Positions 31,006 through 40,088 are shown, counted from the first letter of the stretch. The stretch: 64,000 nt of DNA from Melioribacter roseus P3M-2 (GCF_000279145.1 NC_018178.1:2765688-2829687); one strand, 5' to 3'. The notes: generated by a model not told the origin, from the sequence alone. Translations and numbers: made by a program.

Positions 31006-31416
31006 TCAGTCGTTCTTATTTTTCAGGATTTCGTTGAGTCTAGGCGGTTTGGGTTTGGGACGAGCCCATTCGAGGTCGCCTTTGCGCCATTCGTAAGCCA
31101 TACCTAGAACGAGCAGCAACAAAAATATAATTCCTACAAGGAAACCGTAGAAGCCCAGATCCTTGTAAACCAGCGCCCAGGGAAAGAGTAAAACAACTTC
31201 GACGTCGAATATTAGAAATATAAGAGCTACGACGTAAAAGCGGATATTAAATTTAACCCATGGCGAGCCTTCAGGATTTTCACCGCATTCGTAGATTTTC
31301 AATTTCTCGAAAGTCGGTCGGTTAGGCCTGACGATTTTTGCCACAAACAATGTTATTATTACAAAGATTGCGGCAAATAAAATAAATATGAGAATTTTTC
31401 CGAATTCAGTAAGCAT
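31006..31416 (-). CDS. nuoA: NADH-quinone oxidoreductase subunit A
   Basis: A 136-residue subunit with three membrane helices. [42 protein letters not shown] is diagnostic, including the conserved Cys loop. It is the first gene of the operon; the likely promoter lies within 55 nt upstream. No nuoE, nuoF or nuoG is present in the operon. Confidence 0.96.
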   Translation of the reverse strand: MLTEFGKILIFILFAAIFVIITLFVAKIVRPNRPTFEKLKIYECGENPEGSPWVKFNIRFYVVALIFLIFDVEVVLLFPWALVYKDLGFYGFLVGIIFLLLLVLGMAYEWRKGDLEWARPKPKPPRLNEILKNKND

Positions 31417-31437
31417 TAGTCTTCAAAAAATTTGTGA

Positions 31438-31468
31438 GCAAAATAATACTTCGATGTATGATTGTCAA
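31438..31468 (-). promoter_or_regulatory. Candidate nuo promoter
   Basis: On the minus strand TTG (within TTGACA, 31466-31468) is followed by 19 nt and TTATTTTGC (31446-31438), close to the TTG-N19-TAnnTTTG signals before the two amt genes. It lies 22 nt before the nuoA start. Confidence 0.5.
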
Positions 31469-31588
31469 GAAATCGGATATCAAATTCTTCTATCTCATTT
31501 AATTTTTTTTCAATTGCAATTTTGATTTGTCTTCTATCGAGTAATTATTAAATTAGTTATGCTAATAAAAATAAACAGGAGAGATAAA

Positions 31589-32734
31589 GTGGTAATAGCT
31601 GTTCCAAAAGAGATAATGGCGGGCGAGAACAGAGTGGCGCTAATTCCCGATGTAGCTTCCCGGCTTATTAAAAAAGGATTCAAAGTGATCGTCGAGAGCG
31701 GAGCGGGAATGCGAGCAGGCTTTCCGGACGAAAAGTATAAAGAAGCCGGAGCCGGACTGATCGACAATCTCGAGTCACTCTATTCTCAGGCGGATATAGT
31801 AGTTAAAGTTCAACGGCCCGTCGAGCATCCCGAAAAGGGAAAACACGAACTCGAATTAATGAAAAAGGGAACCCTCTTAATTTCGTTTTTCTATTCGCTC
31901 CATTTTCCCGAAGTAGCAAAAAAAGCGGCAGAACTCGGAATTAACGTAATATCGATGGACGCCATACCGAGGACTACATTGGCTCAGCGTATGGACGCTC
32001 TCAGTTCGCAGGCAAACATCGCCGGCTATAAAAGCGTTATACTGGCTGCAAATCATCTGCATAAAATATTCCCGATGATGATGACTGCCGCAGGAACGAT
32101 ATCGCCTGCCAAAGTAGTTATAATGGGAGCCGGTGTGGCGGGACTATCCGCGCTCGGAACCGCAAAACGCCTGGGCGCCGTCGTAGAAGTATCCGACGTA
32201 CGACCTCAGGTTAAAGAAGAAGTTCAGAGTTTAGGCGGCAAATTTATCGAAGTCCCGACAGACGAATCGATGCAGGACTCCGGCGGATATGCCAAAGAAC
32301 AATCGGAAGAATTTCTCAGAAAGCAAAAAGAATTGATCTTCAAACATATAACCGAGGCGGACATAGTTATTACAACCGCTCTCATACCGGGTAAAAAAGC
32401 TCCGACTTTAGTGACGGAAGAGATGGTTAAAAATATGCGCCCCGGTTCCGTGGTTCTCGATATGGCAGTCGAATTCGGAGGCAATTGCGAAATAAGCGAA
32501 AAAGGAAAAACCGTTGTCAAGTACGACGTGACGATTATCGGGGAATCGAATTTGCCGAGCCTGGTGCCGTATCACGCCAGCGAAATGTATTCAAAGAATC
32601 TGTTGAATCTGATCGATTATACGAGCAAGGAAGGGCAATTCAATCATAATATGGAAGACGAAATAATTGGCGGCGCGACTATCGTTAAGGACGGTCAGGT
32701 TGTGCACGAAAGAACAAAGGCATTAATTCAATAA
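31589..32734 (+). CDS. pntAA: NAD(P) transhydrogenase subunit alpha, part 1 (soluble NAD-binding)
   Basis: The NAD(H)-binding dI component of proton-translocating transhydrogenase. The start VVIAVPKEIMAGENRVALIPD, the RMDALSSQANIAGYK loop and the GAGVAGLSALGTAKRLGAVVEVSDVRP Rossmann motif are conserved. It lacks the membrane helices found in fused PntA; these are in the next gene. I prefer GTG 31589 because AGGAGAG lies 5 nt before it. An in-frame ATG at 31559 would add ten residues but has no ribosome-binding site. The gene is transcribed away from nuo. Confidence 0.93.
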   Translation: MVIAVPKEIMAGENRVALIPDVASRLIKKGFKVIVESGAGMRAGFPDEKYKEAGAGLIDNLESLYSQADIVVKVQRPVEHPEKGKHELELMKKGTLLISFFYSLHFPEVAKKAAELGINVISMDAIPRTTLAQRMDALSSQANIAGYKSVILAANHLHKIFPMMMTAAGTISPAKVVIMGAGVAGLSALGTAKRLGAVVEVSDVRPQVKEEVQSLGGKFIEVPTDESMQDSGGYAKEQSEEFLRKQKELIFKHITEADIVITTALIPGKKAPTLVTEEMVKNMRPGSVVLDMAVEFGGNCEISEKGKTVVKYDVTIIGESNLPSLVPYHASEMYSKNLLNLIDYTSKEGQFNHNMEDEIIGGATIVKDGQVVHERTKALIQ

Positions 32735-32754
32735 TTAAATAAGAGGTTACAATA

Positions 32755-33039
32755 ATGGAAAGTTTAGGTTTATTAATGCTGATTTATGTTTTTGTATTGG
32801 CGATATTCGTCGGCTTCGAATTGATTACAAAAGTTCCGCCGACGCTTCACACGCCGTTGATGTCCGGCTCGAATGCTATATCGGGTATTACGATCGTAGG
32901 CGCCATTTTAAGCGCGGGACTCGAAGAATTTACAATCAGCACAATTCTGGGTATGGCGGCAATGATATTTGCTACCATCAACGTTGTCGGCGGATTTCTG
33001 GTGACCGACAGAATGTTAAAAATGTTCAAAAAAAAGTGA
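32755..33039 (+). CDS. pntAB: NAD(P) transhydrogenase subunit alpha, part 2 (membrane)
   Basis: A 94-residue, three-helix membrane protein matching the C-terminal membrane part of PntA (LHTPLMSGSNAISGITIVGA and VTDRMLKMFKKK). It forms the proton channel with PntB. It lies 20 nt after pntAA and 8 nt before pntB. Confidence 0.95.
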   Translation: MESLGLLMLIYVFVLAIFVGFELITKVPPTLHTPLMSGSNAISGITIVGAILSAGLEEFTISTILGMAAMIFATINVVGGFLVTDRMLKMFKKK

Positions 33040-33047
33040 GCTGAAAA

Positions 33048-34442
33048 ATGAGAATCTTTATAGAAATTGCTTATTTGATATCTTCCGTCCTCTTCATCTT
33101 CGGAATTAAAAATTTGAGTTCGCCCAAGACCGCAAGAAAGGGCAACTTTCTTTCGGCACTGGGTATGTTTATAGCAATCGTAGTAACTCTGCTCGATCAG
33201 CATGTTTTGACATACGAATGGATAATAATAGGTTTCGTAATAGGCGCTCTAATCGGTTCTATTATGGCTCTTAAAGTGCCGATGACGGGAATGCCTCAGA
33301 TGGTAGGATTGCTTAACGGTTTCGGCGGCGGAGCTTCGATGCTCGTTGCCTTTTCGGAATATTATAAAGTGGTCAACTTTGCCATGTTTACGCACGACAC
33401 TCAAACGAATATTACGCTTGTATTGAGTATTTTGATCGGCGGCGTTACATTTACCGGTTCGTTGATTGCATTCGGAAAGCTTCAGGGAATTGTAACGGGG
33501 AAAGTCGTAAGATATCCTATGCAGCACCCTCTGAACGCTCTGCTTCTGCTGCTTGTTATTGCGGGCGGAGTTTATTTTGTAATGGAACCCGAATTGGAAT
33601 GGCTTGTGCTCGGAATCGGCGGAGTATCGTTACTTCTCGGAGTTTTGCTCGTACTGCCGATCGGCGGAGCCGACATGCCGGTAGCTATTTCATTGTTGAA
33701 CTCGTATTCTGGACTGGCTGCCTCGGCAACCGGATTCGTATTGCAGAACAATGAATTGATAATTGCGGGCGCCCTCGTGGGAGCTTCGGGAATAATTCTT
33801 ACGAATATTATGTGCAAAGGCATGAATCGTTCTTTGATGAATGTTGTTCTCGGCGGTTGGGAATCGGCGGGAGCGGCGGGACCGGCAGCTGCAGGCGAAA
33901 GCCCGAAAGGTCAGGTTAAATCGGTCGACGCGGAGGAACTCGCAATGATTTTCGACGCCGCAGAATCGATAATAATCGTACCCGGATACGGAATGGCGGT
34001 TGCTCAGGCTCAACATGCCGTTAGGGATTTGTTCAATTTACTCGAATCGAAAGGGAAAAAAGTCAGATTTGCAATTCACCCCGTGGCAGGCAGAATGCCC
34101 GGACACATGAACGTGCTGCTGGCGGAAGCTAATATACCGTACGACAAAATGCTGGCTATGGAAGAAATAAACGACGACTTCCCGAATACCGACATTGCGC
34201 TTATAATAGGCGCAAACGACGTCGTCAATCCTGCGGCGCGCCACGATAAAAACAGTCCGATTTACGGCATGCCAATACTCAACGTCGATTATGCAAAAAC
34301 AGTAGTAATCAATAAACGGTCGCTGAATGTAGGATATGCGGGCATCGACAACGAACTCTTTTTCTATCCGAATACTTTGATGTATTTTGGCGACGCAAAA
34401 GAAGCCATTACAAAACTTACGCACGAATTGAAAAACTATTGA
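33048..34442 (+). CDS. pntB: NAD(P) transhydrogenase subunit beta
   Basis: 464 residues. The N-terminal half has about eight helices (MALKVPMTGMPQMVGLLNGFGGGAS, LPIGGADMPVAISLLNSYSGLAAS). The C-terminal dIII binds NADP(H): VPGYGMAVAQAQHAV is the nucleotide loop and GANDVVNPAAR, KRSLNVGYAG are conserved. With pntAA and pntAB it uses the proton gradient to reduce NADP+ with NADH. A terminator follows. Confidence 0.96.
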   Translation: MRIFIEIAYLISSVLFIFGIKNLSSPKTARKGNFLSALGMFIAIVVTLLDQHVLTYEWIIIGFVIGALIGSIMALKVPMTGMPQMVGLLNGFGGGASMLVAFSEYYKVVNFAMFTHDTQTNITLVLSILIGGVTFTGSLIAFGKLQGIVTGKVVRYPMQHPLNALLLLLVIAGGVYFVMEPELEWLVLGIGGVSLLLGVLLVLPIGGADMPVAISLLNSYSGLAASATGFVLQNNELIIAGALVGASGIILTNIMCKGMNRSLMNVVLGGWESAGAAGPAAAGESPKGQVKSVDAEELAMIFDAAESIIIVPGYGMAVAQAQHAVRDLFNLLESKGKKVRFAIHPVAGRMPGHMNVLLAEANIPYDKMLAMEEINDDFPNTDIALIIGANDVVNPAARHDKNSPIYGMPILNVDYAKTVVINKRSLNVGYAGIDNELFFYPNTLMYFGDAKEAITKLTHELKNY

Positions 34443-34453
34443 TTGTTAAAACG

Positions 34454-34484
34454 GAGGCTGTCTTATTGAAGACAGCCTCTTTCA
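34454..34484 (+). terminator. Terminator of the pnt operon
   Basis: GAGGCTGTCTT pairs with AAGACAGCCTC around a 4-nt loop, followed by a T-rich tail. Confidence 0.85.
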
Positions 34485-34722
34485 TTTCTCCAGTACAATT
34501 CCGCTTAAAATTCTCCGCTTGATAATTACGCCATATTAAAATAACTTAACTCTAACATTAATCGACGCTATTATATGAGGGCTATTTACACGCAAAATTT
34601 ATCCGGAATCCCCAAAACGATAGATGATAATAAATGGTCGGCTGAGAGAGTTATATGATTTTATAATGATAAAGTAATTGTGTTATTCGTAAATATAAGC
34701 GAAAAAAATCTGGTATAATAAA
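34485..34722. other. A+T-rich intergenic stretch
   Basis: I see no gene, RNA or strong repeat here. It marks the transition from the normal-composition pnt operon to the A+T-rich accessory region. Confidence 0.5.
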
Positions 34723-34930
34723 ATGTTAATGAAAACTGTCGGTGCATTAATAGCGGTAATATTGATTTTTATTCAGTTCAATGATTTGTTCGCTCAAAAA
34801 GCGCTTACAGAAGAAGAAAAAAAATAAAATTCTTTCTAATCTCGATAGTCTAAATAGTAATAAGTATTTAGATGCAATTGACAATGCAATAAGATTTAAA
34901 TTATATGAAGCTGTTACTAAATTAGAAAAC
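34723..34930 (+). pseudogene. Broken N-terminal fragment of a secreted solenoid-family paralogue
   Basis: ATG 34723 encodes a signal peptide followed by AQKALTEEEKK and a stop. In the next frame NKILSNLDSLNSNKYLDAIDNAIRFKLYEAVTKLEN continues the homology to the gene at 38254, which reads AQKALTEEEKNKIITYLDSVNSTKCTDAIDAVAKYKIVEALPKVEN. The break lies in an A8 run (34817-34824); the paralogue pattern EEEKNK implies A7, so one A has been gained. Homology ends at about 34930, where the next paralogue's ribosome-binding site begins. It is a truncated relic upstream of an intact copy. Confidence 0.7.
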
Positions 34931-34949
34931 AAGAGTAGGAGAATAAATT

Positions 34950-36122
34950 ATGCAAGGTATGGTAAAGCTATTATTGATAGCCTTATTTTTATGTAATTTA
35001 GTGCATTCCCAAACGCTCCCGGAAGAAGCCAAAGAAAAATTACTGAGCAGAATAAATGAAGATACATATGATAGTGTAATAGATTCAATAAGAGAATTTA
35101 ATGTGGTTGAAGCAATACCGTTACTGGAAAGATATATCTTTTTACAAAATGATGATTTCAAACGTAAATGTTTTTTAGAATTATTATATGAGTTGAATTC
35201 TCCAAATATTATTGCAATAGCAAAATCTTATTTAGACAGTGCAAGAATAGGTAGAGTAAGAACTACAAAATTTAGTGATAATCTATCAGGTTCTATGGCT
35301 GCTTTTAAGATTTTATTTAAAATTAATGATTTTAGTTATATTGATGATTATTTTGGATATTTAAACAGAATGCCTCAAAAGGGGGCGCTTTATTATTACT
35401 TCCCCTCGCTTATAGAATTAGCTAAGAAAGAGGAATACAAAGAGAGAGTTAAACCATATTTTGAAAAAATAATTAAAAGTGGTTTTAATCCGCTTAAAAT
35501 TGGACCTTACCTTGAAAAATATCAGGAGATTTATAATGATACAAACTTGGCACTTGCAAAATATGTAGTTAGAAATGACACTTCTGTTATAGTTAGAAGA
35601 TACATTATTGGAAGGATTATGAGGAAGATAAAAGCACCACACATAGTAGAATTTTATAAAGAAAGATTGGATTATGAAACTGATTTTCTTGCAAAAGCAT
35701 GGATGATATGGGGCATCTTAGATGATTTTCCAACACCTTCTAATTATCTGTATATTAAGAATAAATTTGATACTTTTAATGAAAGAGTAAAAATTATATT
35801 AAGAAATGGTGGTTACAATAAAATGCCCCATCCCGACAGCTCCGAAACCCCTCAATCAATGATAGACAGTTTAATCAGTTACAACAATCAGTGTTACGAA
35901 CTGGGGTGGTTGAGTTATGAATGGGTATGGAATATAAACAAGACACAATTGGAGAATGCCCGGCTGATGCTAAATACGGGCTATCCGTCGAGTACGGCAA
36001 TAATACTGCAGGCGTATGAGAACTGGGTAAATACGGCAAAAGGGTACGGCTGGATAAACGAAGACGCATACCGGTTCCTCTATTATTATTCGGTTTATTT
36101 GAGAGAAAGACTGAAAGTGTGA
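34950..36122 (+). CDS. Secreted HEAT-like solenoid protein with duplicated C-terminal cassette
   Basis: 390 residues. A signal peptide (MQGMVKLLLIALFLCNLVHSQ) is followed by helical repeats of HEAT-like character (residues about 25-290: pairs of amphipathic helices such as VVEAIPLLERYIFLQNDDFKRKCFLELLYEL). Residues about 295-388 are a distinct module, rich in Trp and Tyr, that is identical but for one residue to the end of the protein at 38254. The body is A+T-rich while the module has normal composition. AGGAG lies 9 nt before the ATG. Function unknown; the repeat type suggests protein binding in the periplasm or outside the cell. Confidence 0.7.
   Translation: MQGMVKLLLIALFLCNLVHSQTLPEEAKEKLLSRINEDTYDSVIDSIREFNVVEAIPLLERYIFLQNDDFKRKCFLELLYELNSPNIIAIAKSYLDSARIGRVRTTKFSDNLSGSMAAFKILFKINDFSYIDDYFGYLNRMPQKGALYYYFPSLIELAKKEEYKERVKPYFEKIIKSGFNPLKIGPYLEKYQEIYNDTNLALAKYVVRNDTSVIVRRYIIGRIMRKIKAPHIVEFYKERLDYETDFLAKAWMIWGILDDFPTPSNYLYIKNKFDTFNERVKIILRNGGYNKMPHPDSSETPQSMIDSLISYNNQCYELGWLSYEWVWNINKTQLENARLMLNTGYPSSTAIILQAYENWVNTAKGYGWINEDAYRFLYYYSVYLRERLKV
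35831..36112 (+). repeat. C-terminal cassette repeat, copy 1
   Basis: A 282-bp direct repeat with the copy at 39156-39437; I count 7 mismatches (about 97.5 % identity). It encodes the last ~94 residues of the solenoid protein (ETPQSMIDSLISYNNQ to YYYSVYLRERL). Flanking coding sequence is unrelated at the nucleotide level. Confidence 0.95.
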
Positions 36123-36147
36123 AAAAATTTGTTAAATAAAATTTTTC

Positions 36148-36177
36148 TTGACAATCTGGGGGGGGGTAATTATCTTA
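36148..36177 (+). promoter_or_regulatory. Promoter-like element with G9 tract in the spacer
   Basis: TTGACA (36148-36153) is followed by ATCT and nine G residues (36158-36166), then TTATCTTAA. The spacing (TTG-N19-TTATCTTA) equals that of the nuo and amt promoters. It lies about 40 nt before the start of the secreted protein gene at 36217. Slippage in the G tract would change the spacing. Confidence 0.5.
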
Positions 36178-36216
36178 ATAATAAACTTAGTATAATTCTA
36201 CATGTCGGGGGCACAC

Positions 36217-38240
36217 ATGAAGAATAGACCATATCAATTCATGTTATTAATATTGATTTTATTCTCTTCAATTTGTTATTCTCAAACTGTAATAAAAGAA
36301 AAAGTAAGTATCACAGCAGAAAAATTAAATACACAAAAGAAGGATTCACTGTTACAAATAAAGGGTAAAAAAATAAAATTGAGTATAAAGTAACGGGTGG
36401 TGAAGAATATACAACGAAAATAATAATGCCATTTGAAGGACACGCAATAGTAACAATAATAGGGAGCGAAGCAGCAGGTAGTCACACCTTAATATTAAGG
36501 TCGCCAATAGAAATGGAGATAGTAGACAAACCTGAGGTAAAAATAGGCTACAGATGGAAATCACCGAGATTTAGAGAAGGCGATACATTAGATTTTGGAT
36601 TATGGTTTAAGGGAGTAGAAGGAGTGCCGGCAGGCTGGGAAGGTGGAGCAATAAGATACGAAACAGGATTAAACACATATGAATTCTGGTATGATAACAG
36701 CATATTTGATGGAGATTATGACGATATAGTAATAGAAGTAAGAATATGCAGTAATGAGAAGTGGGTAGGAGTAAATATAAGAGATACAATAAAGGTAATA
36801 CCAACAGAGACAATAACAATAAGAGCATGGATAGAGATATGTGATATAGAAGAAATAGAAGGAATAAAATATAGAGCAGAGATAGTAAAGGGGAAAGAAT
36901 ATGGGGAAATAGAAGATGTAAATAGCGGCGTAAGAGGGGACTTACTGGAAGAGATAATACCAGAATGGAATAATGAGATAGAATTTATGCTTAATTTTGA
37001 GAACATAGAGATAACAGAAGAAAAAATAATAGAAATAAAGATAAGCGCAACAGATGAAGGAGTAATACCTGCATTTATAGTAGTAAAATTAATTCCATCA
37101 TCAATAATAGTAATAATGGAACCTGAAGAAATAAAACCTGGAGAAGAAGCAAATATAATATTGAAAAAAAGGAATAGAGATGGAACAATAACAGAATTTA
37201 GAGAAGAACAATTATTTGATATAAGGATAAAAGAAGGGGAAGAATACGGGACGATATGGATAGAAGATTGGGGGGATACAACAGATGAAGCGTATTTTAT
37301 TAGAGCTGCAGGCTTAAAATTCAAGGCGAGAGAAGACATAGAAAAAAATGAAGTAGAAGTAATAATAGAAGTCAGGACATCACCGGAAATTATAGCAGGT
37401 AATATAAAAGAAGGGCAAAAAGAAAAAAACAGAGTAATACTGAGAAAGGATTCGAATATAAAAGATGAAACAGAAGATGATGAAAATGAACCATTGTGGG
37501 GAATAGGAAAAGTAATAATCAAAAGAAATGATTGTTCCTCTGCCCCGCAGTGCGAGGGGGAAGTTGAACCGAAGATAAACATAATTAAGATAGAAGAAAG
37601 TCATTGTAATGATAATCCAATTGCAGATGGAATTACTATATTTTACATAAAAAGATTTGAAGACGAGTTTGATTTAAGTGCATGTTACAATAACCAATTA
37701 GATAAATGGCAGTTTGAGATAATAACACCCTTAAAATACTCATCAGAAGTATGTTATAGAGAAGGCAGAGTCTATTTACGGGACACGAGTGATTTAAGAA
37801 GATTATCAATAGATGAATTATGTAATGCAGAAGTAGATATAGCAAACTTTGAAAATGCACAGCATACTATTTATAAGGTTGAAGAAATAATAAGAAAACA
37901 TGAGGAAATTCATGTTGAACAAAATATTAATATGTTTAATCAAGCTCTTCAAAAAATTAAATTTTATGAAAAGTTTAAGTTATTAACATTGAGGTGTGGT
38001 GATTTTGATTCTTTACAAAAAGCATTAGAATATGCTGATAAATATTTTAAGTTAAATTTAGTAAAAAAATTAAAGCAAGAATATTTGAAAATAAAAAATA
38101 AAACAGAAGGTAATCCATATTCAGAAGAGATTGAAAAAATAAATCAATGGATAAAGAATGAAGAAAATATTAATAGAAAACTTTATAGTGTCAGGGATGA
38201 ATATTTAGAAGCAATTAAAAAAATTGCAAAATGCTTATAA
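36217..38240 (+). CDS. Large secreted protein with C-terminal HExxH motif; frame broken at A7
   Basis: ATG 36217 (GGGGG just upstream) gives a signal peptide MKNRPYQFMLLILILFSSIC ending near CYSQ, then TVIKEKVSITAEKL. An A7 run (36367-36373) breaks the frame; one extra A joins KGKK to NKIEYKVTGGEEY in the long 604-codon frame from 36426. The middle (to about 37560) looks beta-rich, with strands of Ile and Val, and uses A-ending codons almost exclusively (ATA, GTA, ACA, AGA). The last ~200 residues have more normal codons, several Cys, and HEEIH at 37899-37913, which fits the HExxH zinc-peptidase pattern, followed by helices. I do not recognise the family and claim no activity. It overlaps the spacer before the next solenoid gene. 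Confidence 0.6.
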
Positions 38241-38253
38241 AATAGGTGTTAAT

Positions 38254-39441
38254 ATGAAAATTATTAAGTTTATAATTGGTCTTATTGTAGTATTTACATT
38301 AAATAATATTGAAGCTCAAAAAGCACTTACAGAGGAAGAGAAAAATAAAATAATAACATACCTTGATAGTGTTAATTCAACCAAGTGTACTGATGCAATA
38401 GATGCGGTTGCAAAATATAAAATTGTAGAGGCATTGCCAAAGGTGGAAAATAATTTTTGGAATTCTGACTTAGGAGATAAACCACTATTTTTATATGCCT
38501 TAAGAGAGCTGCATTCTACTAAAGCATACGATATAGCAAAGAAGTATCTCGATTCGGTGAATACATATTACGAAAGAGAAGGTAGAGATACGACATATAT
38601 ATACGAAGATAAATCCTTTGCAATTGAGATATTATTCGACAATCGAGACTTTAGTTACAGTGAATATGTAATGAATTTAATGTGTTGTGATGAAAGAAGA
38701 TATAACACTGCGATACCATTATTAACATATATTATAAGGTATGATTCAATAAATTCACAGAGAGCATTGGATTTGTTAATTAACACTGCATTAAACGAAG
38801 AAATAGAAGATGCAAGATTCTCTGCTATATTTTATTTGGAATGGTTAAAAGAAAAAGAATCAATTCCGATATTAATAAATATAATGGAGAAAGAAAAAGA
38901 TGAAAGTATAAAAGATTATGTATTGGTAAAATATTTTTACAAAAAATACAAGGGTCCAGAAATAAACAAAGCATTAAGAGAGCAATTACCCAAAGAGATT
39001 AATAAAATAAATAAGATTTGGGGAGCAAGAATTTTACTTAGAAGATATGGTAGTCCAACAGATTACAACATAGTTAAAGAAACTATGGAAAAAGAAACAG
39101 ACTCTGAAACCAAGAAATCATTGCAAATAGAATTAAAAGACTACCGAACTCCCCGTCCCGACAGCGGCGAAACACCTCAATCAATGATAGACAGTTTAAT
39201 CAGTTATAACAATCAATGTTACGAACTGGGGTGGTTGAGTTATGAATGGGTATGGAATATAAACAAGACACAATTGGAGAATGCCCGGCTGATGCTAAAT
39301 ACGGGCTATCCGTCGAGTACGGCAATAATATTGCAGGCGTATGAGAACTGGGTAAATACGGCAAAAGGGTACGGCTGGATAAACGAAGACGCATACCGGT
39401 TCCTCTATTATTATTCGGTTTATTTGAGGGAAAGACTTTGA
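38254..39441 (+). CDS. Secreted HEAT-like solenoid protein, paralogue with the same C-terminal cassette
   Basis: 395 residues from ATG 38254 (AGGTG upstream; an in-frame ATG at 38224 lies inside the preceding gene). Signal peptide MKIIKFIIGLIVVFTLNNIEAQ, then helical repeats (VEALPKVENNFWNSDLGDKPLFLYALRELHS and later RFSAIFYLEWLKEKESIPILINIM). The C-terminus carries the duplicated cassette. The body shares fold and position pattern with the protein at 34950 but little sequence, while the tails are almost identical. It directly follows the HExxH protein and may act with it. Confidence 0.7.
   Translation: MKIIKFIIGLIVVFTLNNIEAQKALTEEEKNKIITYLDSVNSTKCTDAIDAVAKYKIVEALPKVENNFWNSDLGDKPLFLYALRELHSTKAYDIAKKYLDSVNTYYEREGRDTTYIYEDKSFAIEILFDNRDFSYSEYVMNLMCCDERRYNTAIPLLTYIIRYDSINSQRALDLLINTALNEEIEDARFSAIFYLEWLKEKESIPILINIMEKEKDESIKDYVLVKYFYKKYKGPEINKALREQLPKEINKINKIWGARILLRRYGSPTDYNIVKETMEKETDSETKKSLQIELKDYRTPRPDSGETPQSMIDSLISYNNQCYELGWLSYEWVWNINKTQLENARLMLNTGYPSSTAIILQAYENWVNTAKGYGWINEDAYRFLYYYSVYLRERL
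39156..39437 (+). repeat. C-terminal cassette repeat, copy 2
   Basis: Second copy of the 282-bp cassette (partner at 35831-36112). Only one mismatch codon changes the residue (Ser to Gly in the ETPQ-preceding position); the remaining changes are silent. Confidence 0.95.
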
Positions 39442-39464
39442 TATTAATATCAGGAGGCGACAAA

Positions 39465-40088
39465 ATGTTACGGTATTTAATTATATTAATTCTCTTTTGC
39501 AGTACAGACTATTACTTTCAGACAATTCACGAAATACCTTTCGGAAGCCGTAACAATTTAATAGAACTGGAAATTGTAAACGGCACGGAAGTGAATTTGA
39601 GCGGCATATATCTTGAAATCAAAAGCAAACCCGACTGGCTGGAAATAGTGTCCGTTGATGACAAAATCGACGAAATCAAACGGGATGGACAAAAAACGGC
39701 GGTAATTATTTTTTCCGTTGACAAAAATGCCGAATTAGACAAAGAAGAATCGATGACTATCGAAATTCGTAATCAATACGGAGTGATTGAAGAAAAAGAG
39801 ATAAAGATTAAAGCGGCGCCTCCGAAGGAATATCTGCTCGAGCAAAACTATCCCAACCCGTTTAATCCCGTAACTAAAATCGGATATCAGATTCCTTCGG
39901 AAGGAAAAATAACACTGATAATTTACGATATTCTCGGCAGAGCAGTAAAAGTCTTGTTCGAAGGCGTGCGCAAACCCGGCTATTACGTAGCAGAATTTAA
40001 CGGCGCTAATTTATCCAGCGGCGTTTATATTTGCAGTTTGAAAGGAAACGGCATCAGAATCGACAGAAAAATGCTCCTTCTCAAATAA
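39465..40088 (+). CDS. Secreted protein with T9SS type A C-terminal sorting domain
   Basis: 207 residues from ATG 39465, which has a perfect AGGAGG 8 nt upstream. A signal peptide (MLRYLIILILFCSTDYYFQ) precedes a short beta-sandwich-like region (about 22-120, NGTEVNLSGIYLEIKSKPDWLEI) and a T9SS sorting domain (about 125-207) with the hallmark QNYPNPFNPVTKI, LIIYDILGRAVKVLFEG, PGYYVAEFNGANLSSGVYIC and final KMLLLK. The sorting domain is recognised by the SprA/PorU machinery and removed on export. Almost the whole protein is sorting domain, so cargo function is small or it pairs with neighbours. Composition is normal, unlike the genes before it. Confidence 0.85.
   Translation: MLRYLIILILFCSTDYYFQTIHEIPFGSRNNLIELEIVNGTEVNLSGIYLEIKSKPDWLEIVSVDDKIDEIKRDGQKTAVIIFSVDKNAELDKEESMTIEIRNQYGVIEEKEIKIKAAPPKEYLLEQNYPNPFNPVTKIGYQIPSEGKITLIIYDILGRAVKVLFEGVRKPGYYVAEFNGANLSSGVYICSLKGNGIRIDRKMLLLK

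Noticed and set aside
36716..37582. A 288-codon open frame on the minus strand
   Set aside because: It is Ser/Ile-rich low-complexity antisense to a coding strand with A-ending codons, which removes stops by composition alone.
34817..38240. Diversity-generating retroelement as the cause of the A-rich coding
   Set aside because: No reverse transcriptase or template/variable repeat pair is visible; the 282-bp repeats differ at mixed bases, not only at adenines.
35831..39437. Insertion sequence or transposon ends as the source of the 282-bp repeats
   Set aside because: The repeats are in frame inside genes, lack terminal inverted repeats, and no transposase is nearby.
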